A model generated the notes under the pieces. It worked only from the letters and a program-made list of their open reading frames with translations. It was not told where the DNA came from and ran no database searches. DNA of 64,000 bases, taken from contig CALJIG010000120.1 of the NCBI GenBank assembly GCA_937974175.1, positions 62,001 to 126,000 of the forward strand, written 5' to 3'. Source of the stretch: an uncultured Ignavibacteria bacterium. GTDB taxonomy: Bacteria > Bacteroidota > Ignavibacteria > Tepidaquicellales > Tepidaquicellaceae. Positions within the stretch are counted from its first letter, which is position 1. Each line of letters starts with the position of its first letter. The position numbers and the translations under genes are program-made. Positions 51,702 through 61,010 of this stretch are shown here, piece after piece.

Positions 51702-54614
51702 TTATTTTATTAACACCATTTTTTTAACAGCAATAAAATTTTCAGATGTAAGTCTGTAAAAATAAATTCCGCTTGAAAGACTTATTCCATTAAACTTCAC
51801 TGAATAATATCCTGCTTCCTGCACATTATTAACAAGCTGCATAACTTCTTTTCCTGCCATATCATAAATTTTCAATGAGACGAATCCGTTCTTAGGCAGC
51901 TCATAGTTTATTTTTGTTTCAGGATTAAATGGGTTCGGATAATTTTGCGATAAGCTGAATTTCACCGGAACACCTATCACAACTTCATTGCTTAAACTGT
52001 AATACTTATAGTTTCCGTTGTAATCAATTTGTTTTAATCTGTAGCTGTAACTTCCTGTATTCAAGCCATTATCTCTGAAGGAATATTGCGCAGCAGTATT
52101 TATCGTACCATGTCCGTCAACAAATCCTATTTTCTTCCATCCGTTTCCGAATGAATTTCTTTCTATATCAAAACCTTTATTGTTCAGTTCTTCGGCAGTA
52201 CTCCATTTAAGATTTACGTTTTGTCCATCAGTTGAAGCAGTGAATGAAATTAATTCGACAGGCAACGGAAAATCTGCTCTGTTAATAAAAACGGAAAGAT
52301 TATCGGTTCCCGAGTTTGCCGCAGCAAAGTCAGGTTTGCCGTCAATATTAAAATCTCCTATGAAAACATCCTGCGGCTGGCTTGTTAATCCGTTTGAAAA
52401 ATTACTTTTTGGCAGAAAGCCCGGAATTGTTGTTCCCGGGGTAGTAGCATTTAATAATACTGATAAATCATTAGAATTTCTATTTGCTGTGATTAAGTCA
52501 GGTTTACCGTCTCCGTTAACATCGCCGGAAGTAATTCTGTAAGAAAAAGCTCCAATGGAAAAATTTCTAAGAGGATAAAAAGTCGGAGCTGATGCTCCCG
52601 GTGTTGTTGAATTTAAAAGCACCGATACGGAATCGAGATTTATTTCCGTTACTGCAAGGTCCGGTTTTCCGTCGCCATTAAAATCAGCTGAGGTAATTCC
52701 CCAGCATATTCCCATACTTGAATAAATTGTGGGGGTTGAAAAGGTAGGAGTTCCTGCTCCGGTTGGTGTTGTATTAAAAAATACTGTTACGTTAAATGAA
52801 ATCCCGTTTGCTGTTGCAAAGTCATCTTTTCCGTCGCCGTTAAAATCCGCAATAGTAATTGATTGCGGCTCATTCCCTGTTGCAAAATCTGTTCGTGCTG
52901 AGAAAGTAGGTGTTGATGCACCCGGAGTTGTAGTATTCAAAAATACTGAAACAAAATTATCCAGTCCGCTTGATGCAATTAAATCAGGTTTTCCATCTCC
53001 GTTAAAATCTCCGACATTAACATTTCTTGGACCGTTACCCAATAAAAAATCCATATGAGATGAAAATGAAGGTGTGGATGAACCCGGTGAAGTGGTATTA
53101 ATTAATATGGCTACGTATCCGCCACCCGGTTGAACGTTCACTACTGCTAAATCCAGCTTACCGTCTAAATTAAAATCTCCGGAGGAAACGCTGACAGGAC
53201 TCACTCCCGAGCCCGTTGAAAAATCCTGCCTGGCTGAAAAAGTTGGCGATATCGAACCGGGAGAAGTTGAATTTAAAAAAACTGAAACAGCGCTATTGTT
53301 ATAATCACCCGATGCAAGGTCAGGCTTACCGTCTCCGTTGAAATCCTGAACGCAAACTGATTTCGGTGAGCTGCCCGACTGCATTGAAAAATCTGTAAAA
53401 GTAAAAGATGCGGGTGATGTTCCTACTCCTGTTCTGTTTATAAAAACTGAAATTGAGTCAGAGCCTGCATTGGCGGCAAGCATATCAGGCTTACCGTCTC
53501 CGTTAATATCTGCAATAGCCAGATTCTGCGGAACCCACAATGTGCTAAAATCTTTGCGGCTAAGAAAAACAGGAACAGGACTTCCGGGAGAAGTTGTATT
53601 GATAAAAACAGAAAGTGTATTATTCTGTATATTAGAAGTTATCACGTCAGGTTTACCGTCGCAGTTCATATCTGCAATTACAATTGCGGCAGGGCTGCCA
53701 TCTTCTACAGGAAAATCAAACCTCGAAGAGAAGCTTGGAGTTGAAGAGCCAAGAGTTGTTGTATTTAGAAAGACTGACATCGTATCATAGTTTGCCACTG
53801 CAAAATCCGGCTTGCCGTCTAAATTAATATCTCCCGTGGATACTCCATCTGATTGATCAAGCGTCTGAAAATCCGTTCGTGTTGTAAATGAAGGAACTGA
53901 TGCACCGGGTGCAGTTGTATTTATAAAAACACAAGCTGTATCATTACCGTCAACCGATACAATATCGGGCTTTCCGTCTCCGTTAAAATCTGCCGAAGCT
54001 GCAAAGAAAACTGCAAGGCCTCCGTTGAAATCATAGTTTGTTGAAAACGCAGCAGTCGTATCTCCTGTGATTGTATTATTGATGAAAATGCAAACAGCAG
54101 AGTCCTGGTCACCTGCAGCAATATCCGGTTTACCGTCCATGTTAAAATCTTTTACTAAGACTGAAACAGGTTTGCCTCCTGTGGTAAAATCTACTATGGA
54201 AGTGAAGTCAGGAGTCATGCTTCCCGTTACGGTCCGATTTATCATTACCGATACATTGCTTGTTGTAGAGTTTGCAATAATTATATCGGGCTTGCCGTCG
54301 CCGTTTATATCTGCGAGAGTAAGATACATTGCATTGCCCGCTATACTAAAATCTGTTTTGGGCGCAAAGCTTGGAGTATTGGAACCTATTGTTGTTGTAT
54401 TAAAAAAAATCGATATCGATGCATCGCTAAAATTCGCCGAGACCATATCCTGCTTACCATCTCCGTTTATATCTCCTGTTGCAATAGCCCAGGGAGCGAA
54501 GCCTGCTTCGAAATCTGTTCTCGTGGGAAAATGCGCCTGAGCAAAAGTGCTTACAGGGAGTGCAGCAGATAAGAAAATTAATACGGCAAAAATCAATTTT
54601 AAAAACTTTTTCAT
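51702..54614 (-). CDS. Secreted FG-GAP/VCBS repeat protein with T9SS sorting domain
   Basis: A 970-residue exported protein with a signal peptide (about 1-25). I count fourteen calcium-binding turns of the DxNxDGKxD type (DINGDGKPD, DFNGDGKPD, DFNLDGKLD and similar), spaced about 55 residues apart with SVFINTTxxG between them. This is the FG-GAP/integrin-alpha-like propeller pattern, enough for two seven-bladed propellers. A fibronectin-like segment (about 790-885) precedes a T9SS domain starting SLSQNYPNPFNPETKI and ending VKKMVLIK. Ca2+ binding and surface adhesion are inferred from the family. The gene is single, with its own terminator. Confidence 0.92.
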   Translation of the reverse strand: MKKFLKLIFAVLIFLSAALPVSTFAQAHFPTRTDFEAGFAPWAIATGDINGDGKQDMVSANFSDASISIFFNTTTIGSNTPSFAPKTDFSIAGNAMYLTLADINGDGKPDIIIANSTTSNVSVMINRTVTGSMTPDFTSIVDFTTGGKPVSVLVKDFNMDGKPDIAAGDQDSAVCIFINNTITGDTTAAFSTNYDFNGGLAVFFAASADFNGDGKPDIVSVDGNDTACVFINTTAPGASVPSFTTRTDFQTLDQSDGVSTGDINLDGKPDFAVANYDTMSVFLNTTTLGSSTPSFSSRFDFPVEDGSPAAIVIADMNCDGKPDVITSNIQNNTLSVFINTTSPGSPVPVFLSRKDFSTLWVPQNLAIADINGDGKPDMLAANAGSDSISVFINRTGVGTSPASFTFTDFSMQSGSSPKSVCVQDFNGDGKPDLASGDYNNSAVSVFLNSTSPGSISPTFSARQDFSTGSGVSPVSVSSGDFNLDGKLDLAVVNVQPGGGYVAILINTTSPGSSTPSFSSHMDFLLGNGPRNVNVGDFNGDGKPDLIASSGLDNFVSVFLNTTTPGASTPTFSARTDFATGNEPQSITIADFNGDGKDDFATANGISFNVTVFFNTTPTGAGTPTFSTPTIYSSMGICWGITSADFNGDGKPDLAVTEINLDSVSVLLNSTTPGASAPTFYPLRNFSIGAFSYRITSGDVNGDGKPDLITANRNSNDLSVLLNATTPGTTIPGFLPKSNFSNGLTSQPQDVFIGDFNIDGKPDFAAANSGTDNLSVFINRADFPLPVELISFTASTDGQNVNLKWSTAEELNNKGFDIERNSFGNGWKKIGFVDGHGTINTAAQYSFRDNGLNTGSYSYRLKQIDYNGNYKYYSLSNEVVIGVPVKFSLSQNYPNPFNPETKINYELPKNGFVSLKIYDMAGKEVMQLVNNVQEAGYYSVKFNGISLSSGIYFYRLTSENFIAVKKMVLIK

Positions 54615-54830
54615 TCGGGATATTATTTAGGTGAATACTTGTAGTACAAGATAAAAAAGCAAAGATTTCTTTGCATACATAAATACCACCAAAATACCTG
54701 TTATTTGGAAAATTAATGGGCCAAGCTTAGGGTTAAAGTATTAATATTATGTTAGTTAGGGGGTGTGAACAGTACTTTAAAAAAATAGTAGATGTGAGTA
54801 AATGGAGAATTATTTTGAATGGCTAAGATT

Positions 54831-56282
54831 TTAAACTAACTCTTTCATTTTTTCCAATATCCAGGTTTTGTAAAGATAGTTGTTATCTTTTTCTGCTTCT
54901 TTTAAATCGGCGAAGTCCAGTTTTTTATTCCCGAATTTTGCATTAGACATTTTACTCATATAGTTCACTGTGTTTTTTATTTTTGTATCTGCATACTGAG
55001 GAAACATTTCAATATTTTTTGCTATGTAATGTTTAATGGAATCTATTAGTGAGCTAACCTGATCGCTTAAGCCAAGCTCATAATAATTTTTAAGATATAA
55101 GAGTCTGATACTAAGTTTTAAATGCCAGTCAGTATATTTAACATAGTTCAGGTGTTCAATTGATTCATCAAAATTTCCTCTCTCAAAACAAAAGAGCGCT
55201 TTGCAGTAATGATATCTGTTATCAACTACATCTGTAGGAAGCTTATCTTTAAAGTCTTCAATAAATTTTTCACCCCAGTCTAAATCATTTATCATTATTG
55301 CATTCATTGCAATGTTCTGATAGCCGATAGCAGAGAACGGTTTTTTATCATCGTAAATTTTATTTCCAATAAAAAATTTATTTATCTCATGTCCTTCATG
55401 CATAAACCTGATACCCTTCTTCAGATAATTTGTAAAAACTCCGTTTGAAAGTATTGACCAGAAATTATACAACTCTGCCATTGTAAATTTATCGTGATGC
55501 TGATAAATTAATTCTTTTATCAGGAAGAAATAATTTTCATCTTCCGGTTTCATCATTGTAAGATTTCCATAGTAGTATGCAGCTATTAACGGATAGTGTT
55601 CATAGTTCATTTCTTTAAGCGCATTTATATATCCTTCAAAATCAAACTTATCAAGAAACAACTGCGCAAAACTGAATTTTCTTTCTTCCTTTGTTTCTAT
55701 ATCAAGACAGATTAAATCATTATTTATTTTTAAAATTCCCAGCAGGAAATGATTTAAAGTGAGTTCACTTCTTTGGTAAGCCGAGCTCTGCGCCTTATGC
55801 TTCTCATCCATTGCATTCCAGAGTATGCTTTGCTCGATAAGCATTTCAAGCTTATTCTGAAAAAACTTCTGCCCGAAGACAGTGTTCATTTCTAAATCCT
55901 GAATGCTCTCAGTTATATTTTTTTCTGCTGAGTCAAATAGTTTTCTTTTTGTAAGCTCCTGCACGAAATATTTTCGCTTTGAGAATTCATCTTTTTCAAA
56001 ATTTCTCTGAATCAAAAATGATTTTATTAATGAAGAGAGCTCAGTCATTCTGTTCCTTAATGTCTGTACATTGTATTCTTTTCCGGGATATAATTTCTTA
56101 TACAAATTTTCTTTCTTCAGCGCATTATCTGTAAAGTCAGGATAGTATTTAGAAATAATTGTGAACAATCGCACCAGCGCTTCTCTTTTATTAAAATAAT
56201 CCGAGCGGATAAACTCACCAAAGTGCTTTAGTTCTTCTTCATCGAATGTTTTTAACAGCTCAATTGTGTAGTGTAAGTGCAT
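54831..56282 (-). CDS. Uncharacterised ~485-residue helical protein, paralogue 3
   Basis: A 483-residue all-helical cytoplasmic protein belonging with 9523-10986 and 11003-12457. The start IELLKTFDEEELKHFGEFIR then SDYFNKREALVRLFTIISK (residues about 7-45) is the best preserved part of the family, followed by YNVQTLRNRMTELSSLIKSF. The C-terminal third contains YHYCKALFCFERGNFDES and LSIRLLYLKNYYELGL, spaced like TPR helices. Function unknown. The start is preceded by CCCCAATTT. It is a single gene beside a repeat-rich intergenic region. Confidence 0.8.
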   Translation of the reverse strand: MHLHYTIELLKTFDEEELKHFGEFIRSDYFNKREALVRLFTIISKYYPDFTDNALKKENLYKKLYPGKEYNVQTLRNRMTELSSLIKSFLIQRNFEKDEFSKRKYFVQELTKRKLFDSAEKNITESIQDLEMNTVFGQKFFQNKLEMLIEQSILWNAMDEKHKAQSSAYQRSELTLNHFLLGILKINNDLICLDIETKEERKFSFAQLFLDKFDFEGYINALKEMNYEHYPLIAAYYYGNLTMMKPEDENYFFLIKELIYQHHDKFTMAELYNFWSILSNGVFTNYLKKGIRFMHEGHEINKFFIGNKIYDDKKPFSAIGYQNIAMNAIMINDLDWGEKFIEDFKDKLPTDVVDNRYHYCKALFCFERGNFDESIEHLNYVKYTDWHLKLSIRLLYLKNYYELGLSDQVSSLIDSIKHYIAKNIEMFPQYADTKIKNTVNYMSKMSNAKFGNKKLDFADLKEAEKDNNYLYKTWILEKMKELV

Positions 56283-56686
56283 AAATTGGGGTTGTTGGCT
56301 AACGCGTAAGTAGTAATAAAATAAACTAATTAGCTTGCTAAAATCTGTAAAACCCGCTTTAGTTTTGGGTTAAATCCGCCAAAAAATCTTTGGCGGGGCA
56401 AAAGATATTTTTTAATTTGTAACCGTTAGCCAAGGATGTAAGTTTATTTAAAAATTAATCACAAGTATCGGACTACAGAGATAACAAAAATCTTCAGACC
56501 AAAAAATTTCCCACAGAAAGATAAACTCAGGTTTATCCTTGGGCTAACGAAAAGGATGGCTCCGCAGTCAGCTGCGGAGTTACTCCTTAACTAAAACAAC
56601 AAAGAAATTTAAATCTAAATAATCACAAGAATTTTTCAAAGGTAATAAATTCTTTTAATTTTTATTAATAACAATAATACAAAACA
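56283..56686. other. 404-bp intergenic region with nested inverted repeats
   Basis: No gene seen. CCGCCAAA/TTTGGCGG forms a hairpin at about 56377-56396. GTTAGCCAAGGAT (about 56425-56437) recurs inverted as ATCCTTGGGCTAAC (56536-56549). CTCCGCAG/CTGCGGAG with a TCAG loop lies at 56560-56579. The layout suggests a small palindromic element or an untranslated leader of the gene at 56687. Confidence 0.55.
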
Positions 56687-58375
56687 ATGAAAACACTAAT
56701 TCTATTCTTCTCAGTTCTTATCTGCTCATTGCTGTTAAGTATTTCAGGTTACTCACAAACGCAGCAATGGGCAGTTACACAGGATTTTTCTCCTTTTGAA
56801 ATATTGGAAAACACTTTAGTAGATAATTCAGGAAACTCTTATTTATGCGGAGAAACTATTATTAGCGGTGGAGCATACAGGTCTATGTATATATCAAAGT
56901 ACAACACTGCAGGTACTTTTCAATGGGGAAAGTCATTAAAAGGTGTTTATTTCGGAGTACCGAATAACAGAGGTACAAATGCTTATACATCGGTACTAGA
57001 TAACTCCGGTAATGTATATGTTGCAGGCACTTCCGATTCATCTTTCAGCGCAAACAAAGGATACATCGTAAAATTTAATCCTAATGGAGATTCACTCTGG
57101 TGTACTTATGCAGGTGTAAATGATACTATAGGATTTGTAGAATGGTACTCAATGAAGATTGATAACTCAGGCAATCTTTATGTTGCCGGACTTAACTTCA
57201 AATCTAATTTCACTGTAAGAACTTATATAGTAGCAAAATATAATTCATCAGGTATTTTACAATGGGTAAAAAATCAGTATCCGCCGTTAATGCGCTCCAC
57301 ACGCAGAACAGGATTTACACTTCAGCTTGATAATGCAAATAATGTTTACATTGCTTCTTCATTACAAAAATCATTGGGTACAAGTACATCAGATTTTTAT
57401 GTCTTTAAATTAAACAATGCCGGCTCATTTCAATGGTCCGCTACATATAATGGACCGGCTGATCAGGAAGACTATGTTTCATCTATGGTTCTTGATGCAT
57501 CAGGTAATGTTTATGTTGAAGGAACAAGAACGAGCCCTACTCCGGTTTTTTCAGAAATGACATGCATAAAATATAACGGAAGCACAGGAGCGCAGCAATG
57601 GTTATATAGAGCAAACAGTGTTGACAGCTCAGGCTTTCACACAGCGCGAAACATAGCAGTTGGTATTAATAATGATGTTTATCTTACCGGTTCCGTCAAT
57701 CAGGATGCTAATGGTTATGAAAATGGAGTTTTAATAAAATTGAATGCAACAAGCGGAGTAGAAACGTGGAGGAGATATCTTAAATCAGCTAATAACGGAA
57801 TTGACGAATACAACGATGTAAAAGTACTTTTAAGTGGATTTATTTATGCAATTGGAGTATCCAATAATAACGCTCCATCTTGCGCCGTTATTACAAAAAG
57901 ATACAATCTTGCAGGAGATTCGCTCTCGGCAGCTACTTATCCCGCAGGTTCTGTATCAAATATGATTCCTAAATTTGTTATGCCAAGCAATGGAAGCACA
58001 TTATATATTTCGGGAGATAATTCCTCAAGCGGTTCAACAAGCGACGTATTTATTGTAAAGTATGGTGTAACAACAGGTATAACTCCGGTTCCGAATGTAA
58101 CACCTGATAATTTTTCATTATCGCAGAATTATCCTAATCCTTTTAACCCTAGCACTGTTCTCAGTTACCAGTTGTCGGTTTCCGGATACGTATCGTTGAA
58201 GGTTTATGATTTAAATGGAAAAGAAGTTGCAAATCTTGTAAATGAAAACCAGCAGGCAGGAAGGTACGAACTTAATTTTGATGCGGGAAAGTACTCACTA
58301 TCAAGCGGAATTTATTTCTATAAAATAAATGCGTCAGGCTTTACAGATACAAAAAGAATGATTCTTGTAAAATAA
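56687..58375 (+). CDS. Secreted SBBP-type beta-propeller with T9SS sorting domain
   Basis: A 562-residue exported protein with signal peptide (about 1-23, cleavage near SGYSQ). Repeated segments VDNSGNSYLCGET, LDNSGNVYVAGTS, IDNSGNLYVAGLN and LDASGNVYVEGTR define the SBBP (seven-bladed propeller) repeat, each followed by a YxxxGxxQW strand. The C-terminal domain begins SLSQNYPNPFNPSTVL and ends DTKRMILVK. A surface-exposed propeller of unknown ligand is expected. The gene is monocistronic with a strong bidirectional terminator. Confidence 0.9.
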   Translation: MKTLILFFSVLICSLLLSISGYSQTQQWAVTQDFSPFEILENTLVDNSGNSYLCGETIISGGAYRSMYISKYNTAGTFQWGKSLKGVYFGVPNNRGTNAYTSVLDNSGNVYVAGTSDSSFSANKGYIVKFNPNGDSLWCTYAGVNDTIGFVEWYSMKIDNSGNLYVAGLNFKSNFTVRTYIVAKYNSSGILQWVKNQYPPLMRSTRRTGFTLQLDNANNVYIASSLQKSLGTSTSDFYVFKLNNAGSFQWSATYNGPADQEDYVSSMVLDASGNVYVEGTRTSPTPVFSEMTCIKYNGSTGAQQWLYRANSVDSSGFHTARNIAVGINNDVYLTGSVNQDANGYENGVLIKLNATSGVETWRRYLKSANNGIDEYNDVKVLLSGFIYAIGVSNNNAPSCAVITKRYNLAGDSLSAATYPAGSVSNMIPKFVMPSNGSTLYISGDNSSSGSTSDVFIVKYGVTTGITPVPNVTPDNFSLSQNYPNPFNPSTVLSYQLSVSGYVSLKVYDLNGKEVANLVNENQQAGRYELNFDAGKYSLSSGIYFYKINASGFTDTKRMILVK

Positions 58376-58453
58376 AAGTTTGGGAAATACGGCGCGCCAA
58401 TTGTTGCATGCTTTGTAAATGGCTCCATGCGGGCAGCAAACAGTTGGTCGATG

Positions 58454-58488
58454 AAAAAGTACCTTCGGAACATCCGGAGGTACTTTTT
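58454..58488. terminator. Bidirectional terminator
   Basis: AAAAAGTACCTTCGGA (58454-58469) and TCCGGAGGTACTTTTT (58473-58488) pair with one wobble around a three-base loop, with T-rich ends on both strands. It serves the convergent genes at 56687-58375 and 58504-59931. Confidence 0.9.
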
Positions 58489-58503
58489 TTTTAGTATGGG
58501 TAA

Positions 58504-59931
58504 TTAACCGTTAGCAATATTTTTTATCATTCCGTTAAAAATAAAACCATGGAACGGAAGCACTAAATACCAGTAAACCCGTCCCCATAAACCGAGAGGT
58601 CTGAATGTAGCGGTCTGTATAAAATTTTTATCATCATCAATTCTGAACTCAAGCCATGCTTCTCCCGGCAATTTCATCTCAGCGTAAAGCAGCAGTCGTT
58701 TTTCCGCTTTGCTTGCAAGAAGCACACGCCAGAAATCGAGCGCGCTTCCTGTTGAAATTTCCGTATCGTTTGTTCTTCCTCTTCTCAGTCCTACTCCGCC
58801 AAAAAGTTTATCAATGTATCCTCTTACTTTCCACATCCAGTTACCGTAGTACCAGCCTGTCTTTCCGCCGATTGCCCATATCCTGTTCATTACTTTTTCA
58901 ACATTAGTAATTTTTATTTTGCGTACATCAGTAAAGCAGCCATTTACCGGCACTTCAATATACTTCAGCAGCCCCACACTTAATCTTTTATCAGTGAGCG
59001 CATCTTTCCAGCTTGATGTTACAAGATTTTGTTCAATATTTTCAAAGGCAAGTTTTAATGATTCATCATAACTCAGTAACCTGATGCCCAGCATTTCTGC
59101 CAGGTTATTGTGCCGCGCAATAACTTCTACCTTCATACTTTTAACAAGATTTTGCGCCAGAGAAAATGATACGGCAGTAACAAAGTATAACCAATAGGAA
59201 GATATGTTCGGAGTCATTACAGGTACAACAATAATTATTCTTTTCAGTCCTCTTATTTTTGCAAAGTGAAGCAGCATTTCTTTGTAAGTTATAATATCCG
59301 TGCCGCCGATATCGAAACTTTTATTGTAAGTTTCTTCTTTGCCTAATACTCCGCTTAAAAATTCTATTACGTTTCTTATTGCTATAGGCTGGCATTTTGT
59401 GTTTACCCATCGGGGAGTTATCATCACGGGTAATTTTTCAACCAGATCTCTTATTATTTCAAATGATGCGCTGCCCGAGCCGACTATTATTCCTGCTCTT
59501 AAAGTTGTAAGAGCAAAGGATGAATCGCTTAAAATTTCTTCTACTTTTTTTCGTGAAGTAAGGTGTTTGGAGAGTTTTGTTTCGTTTATTATTCCGCTGA
59601 GAAAAATTACCTGCTTAGCATTTGTTTGCTCAATGCGCTCTTTGAAATTAACAGCAGAAGTATTTTCCATTTCTTCAAAGTCGCCGTCATTGCTTGACAT
59701 CGAATGAATTAGATAATATGCCGCTTCGATATCATTGGGAATACTTCCCAGTGTTTCCTTCTTAAGAAAATCACATTCAATAACACTTATATTACTGCCG
59801 GAATATTTTTCTAAATTAAATCTTTGCTTATCTCTTACACAGCAGATGATATGATGATTGGTGTTAGTCAGGAGCTCAGGCAGCAGCCTTTGCGCAATAT
59901 AGCCCGTAACTCCTGTAAGTAAAATTTTCAT
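58504..59931 (-). CDS. SDR oxidoreductase fused to DUF2867
   Basis: A 475-residue two-domain protein. Residues about 1-310 form an extended short-chain dehydrogenase/NAD(P)-binding fold: GVTGYIAQRLLPEL is the glycine motif (7-20), YYLIHSM about 92-98 and a RAGIIVGSGSASFE segment follow. Residues about 325-475 are the DUF2867 part (DVRKIKITNVEKVMNRIWAI, GEAWLEFRIDD, RVYWYLVLPFH). The combination is common in bacteria; the substrate is unknown. The glycine-rich motif is GxxGxxA, suggesting an atypical cofactor mode. Confidence 0.88.
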   Translation of the reverse strand: MKILLTGVTGYIAQRLLPELLTNTNHHIICCVRDKQRFNLEKYSGSNISVIECDFLKKETLGSIPNDIEAAYYLIHSMSSNDGDFEEMENTSAVNFKERIEQTNAKQVIFLSGIINETKLSKHLTSRKKVEEILSDSSFALTTLRAGIIVGSGSASFEIIRDLVEKLPVMITPRWVNTKCQPIAIRNVIEFLSGVLGKEETYNKSFDIGGTDIITYKEMLLHFAKIRGLKRIIIVVPVMTPNISSYWLYFVTAVSFSLAQNLVKSMKVEVIARHNNLAEMLGIRLLSYDESLKLAFENIEQNLVTSSWKDALTDKRLSVGLLKYIEVPVNGCFTDVRKIKITNVEKVMNRIWAIGGKTGWYYGNWMWKVRGYIDKLFGGVGLRRGRTNDTEISTGSALDFWRVLLASKAEKRLLLYAEMKLPGEAWLEFRIDDDKNFIQTATFRPLGLWGRVYWYLVLPFHGFIFNGMIKNIANG

Positions 59932-60025
59932 GTTTGGAATACTTTGGGGTAACTAAATGAATCTCTGAAGTATCTAACTAATGAAAGTTTAATATAGTTA
60001 CCCGTAAAAATATTTCGTCAAATTT

Positions 60026-60514
60026 TTATCCTTCCTGTCCTGTCATATTTAATTTTGTGGTATCCAGACCTTGATTTCTTAGTCGCATTAAAATTTCTTC
60101 GTAAGTCTTTGCATCCATCTTTGGTGTGCGGGAAAGAATCCATAAATATTTTCTGTTCGGGTGGCTTACTGCTGCGTAGCTATAATCGTCTGCTAAATCC
60201 ACAACCCAGTACTTCCCTTTAAACGGCCAGAAGAACTGTACTTTTAATTTTGTATTAAATGAACCTTCTACAGGAAAAGCTTTTCCTTTTATATAACTTT
60301 CTTTGCCGGTAGGTCCACCTTTTTTGCAGCGGTTTTCTACGATTACATAGCTGCCATCATCGCTGAGTGAGTACTCTGCTGTTGAACCATAGCATCCTTT
60401 TTGAAATCTTTGAGGAAAGCTGGCAATTTCGTACCACTTGCCTAAATATTTTTTTAAATCAACTTTTGGAACAGTTTGTAAAGGAAGGTCTGTTTTTGAT
60501 GAGTCCGTATTCAT
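60026..60514 (-). CDS. Lipocalin (Blc-like) without signal peptide
   Basis: A 162-residue lipocalin close to bacterial Blc proteins: VDLKKYLGKWYEIASFPQRF contains the GxW motif (Trp about 27), then the YVIVENRCKKGG strand, KLKVQFFWPFKGKYWV and the C-terminal YLWILSRTPKMD helix lead-in. Blc proteins are normally lipoproteins of the outer membrane, but here the N-terminus MNTDSSKTDLPL is polar with no lipobox. It may be cytoplasmic, or the true start may differ; no better start is visible upstream. It probably binds fatty acids or lysophospholipids. Confidence 0.88.
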   Translation of the reverse strand: MNTDSSKTDLPLQTVPKVDLKKYLGKWYEIASFPQRFQKGCYGSTAEYSLSDDGSYVIVENRCKKGGPTGKESYIKGKAFPVEGSFNTKLKVQFFWPFKGKYWVVDLADDYSYAAVSHPNRKYLWILSRTPKMDAKTYEEILMRLRNQGLDTTKLNMTGQEG

Positions 60515-61010
60515 GATAATTTTTTATGTTATACAATATATCAATGGTAAAGCTTTCAATTAATATGCCTAATGTGAAGAAGTTAATCACTTACAATATG
60601 AAGAAAACGCCATATGAGAATTTAGTGTTGTGACATACCGGTCGAACCGGATATAATATGTCTGCTCTTTAAGGATTATCTGTCAATAGAAAAAAAATAA
60701 ATTTTACATATTTGTAGTAACAGGATAAAAAGAAATGCAACACAAACGACGGCATCGAAAAATGCGGAGTTAAAGCTGAGTCCACATCTGTATATCTATT
60801 AGCCGTTGAATAGTCTAAGTTAACTCAGTTCTCCTAATTCTCAGATAATATAAACTTGTTTCTCAAGCCGAACTTTTCAAATCTCTTTTATTAGGACTGT
60901 TAAAAATTTATTTTTAATATTTTCCATTCTTGTCTTACCTGCTTTCTTATCCCGCACACTTGCTTGCCCGGCAGCAATTTATTAATCTTAGAAATCTAAC
61001 TCTATTAATT
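60515..61010. other. 496-bp divergent intergenic region
   Basis: Between the minus-strand lipocalin and the plus-strand pentapeptide-repeat gene. Apart from the promoter-like element at 60628-60657 I see no gene, RNA or repeat in it. Confidence 0.6.
60628..60657 (+). promoter_or_regulatory. Promoter-like element with a dyad in its spacer
   Basis: TTGTGA (60628-60633) and TATAAT (60652-60657) are separated by 18 bases, and the inverted repeat CCGGT-CGA-ACCGG (60638-60650) lies wholly in that spacer. An operator inside the spacer recalls MerR-type control. It points towards the pentapeptide-repeat gene about 350 bases downstream. Whether these promoter hexamers apply in this organism is uncertain. 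Confidence 0.35.
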
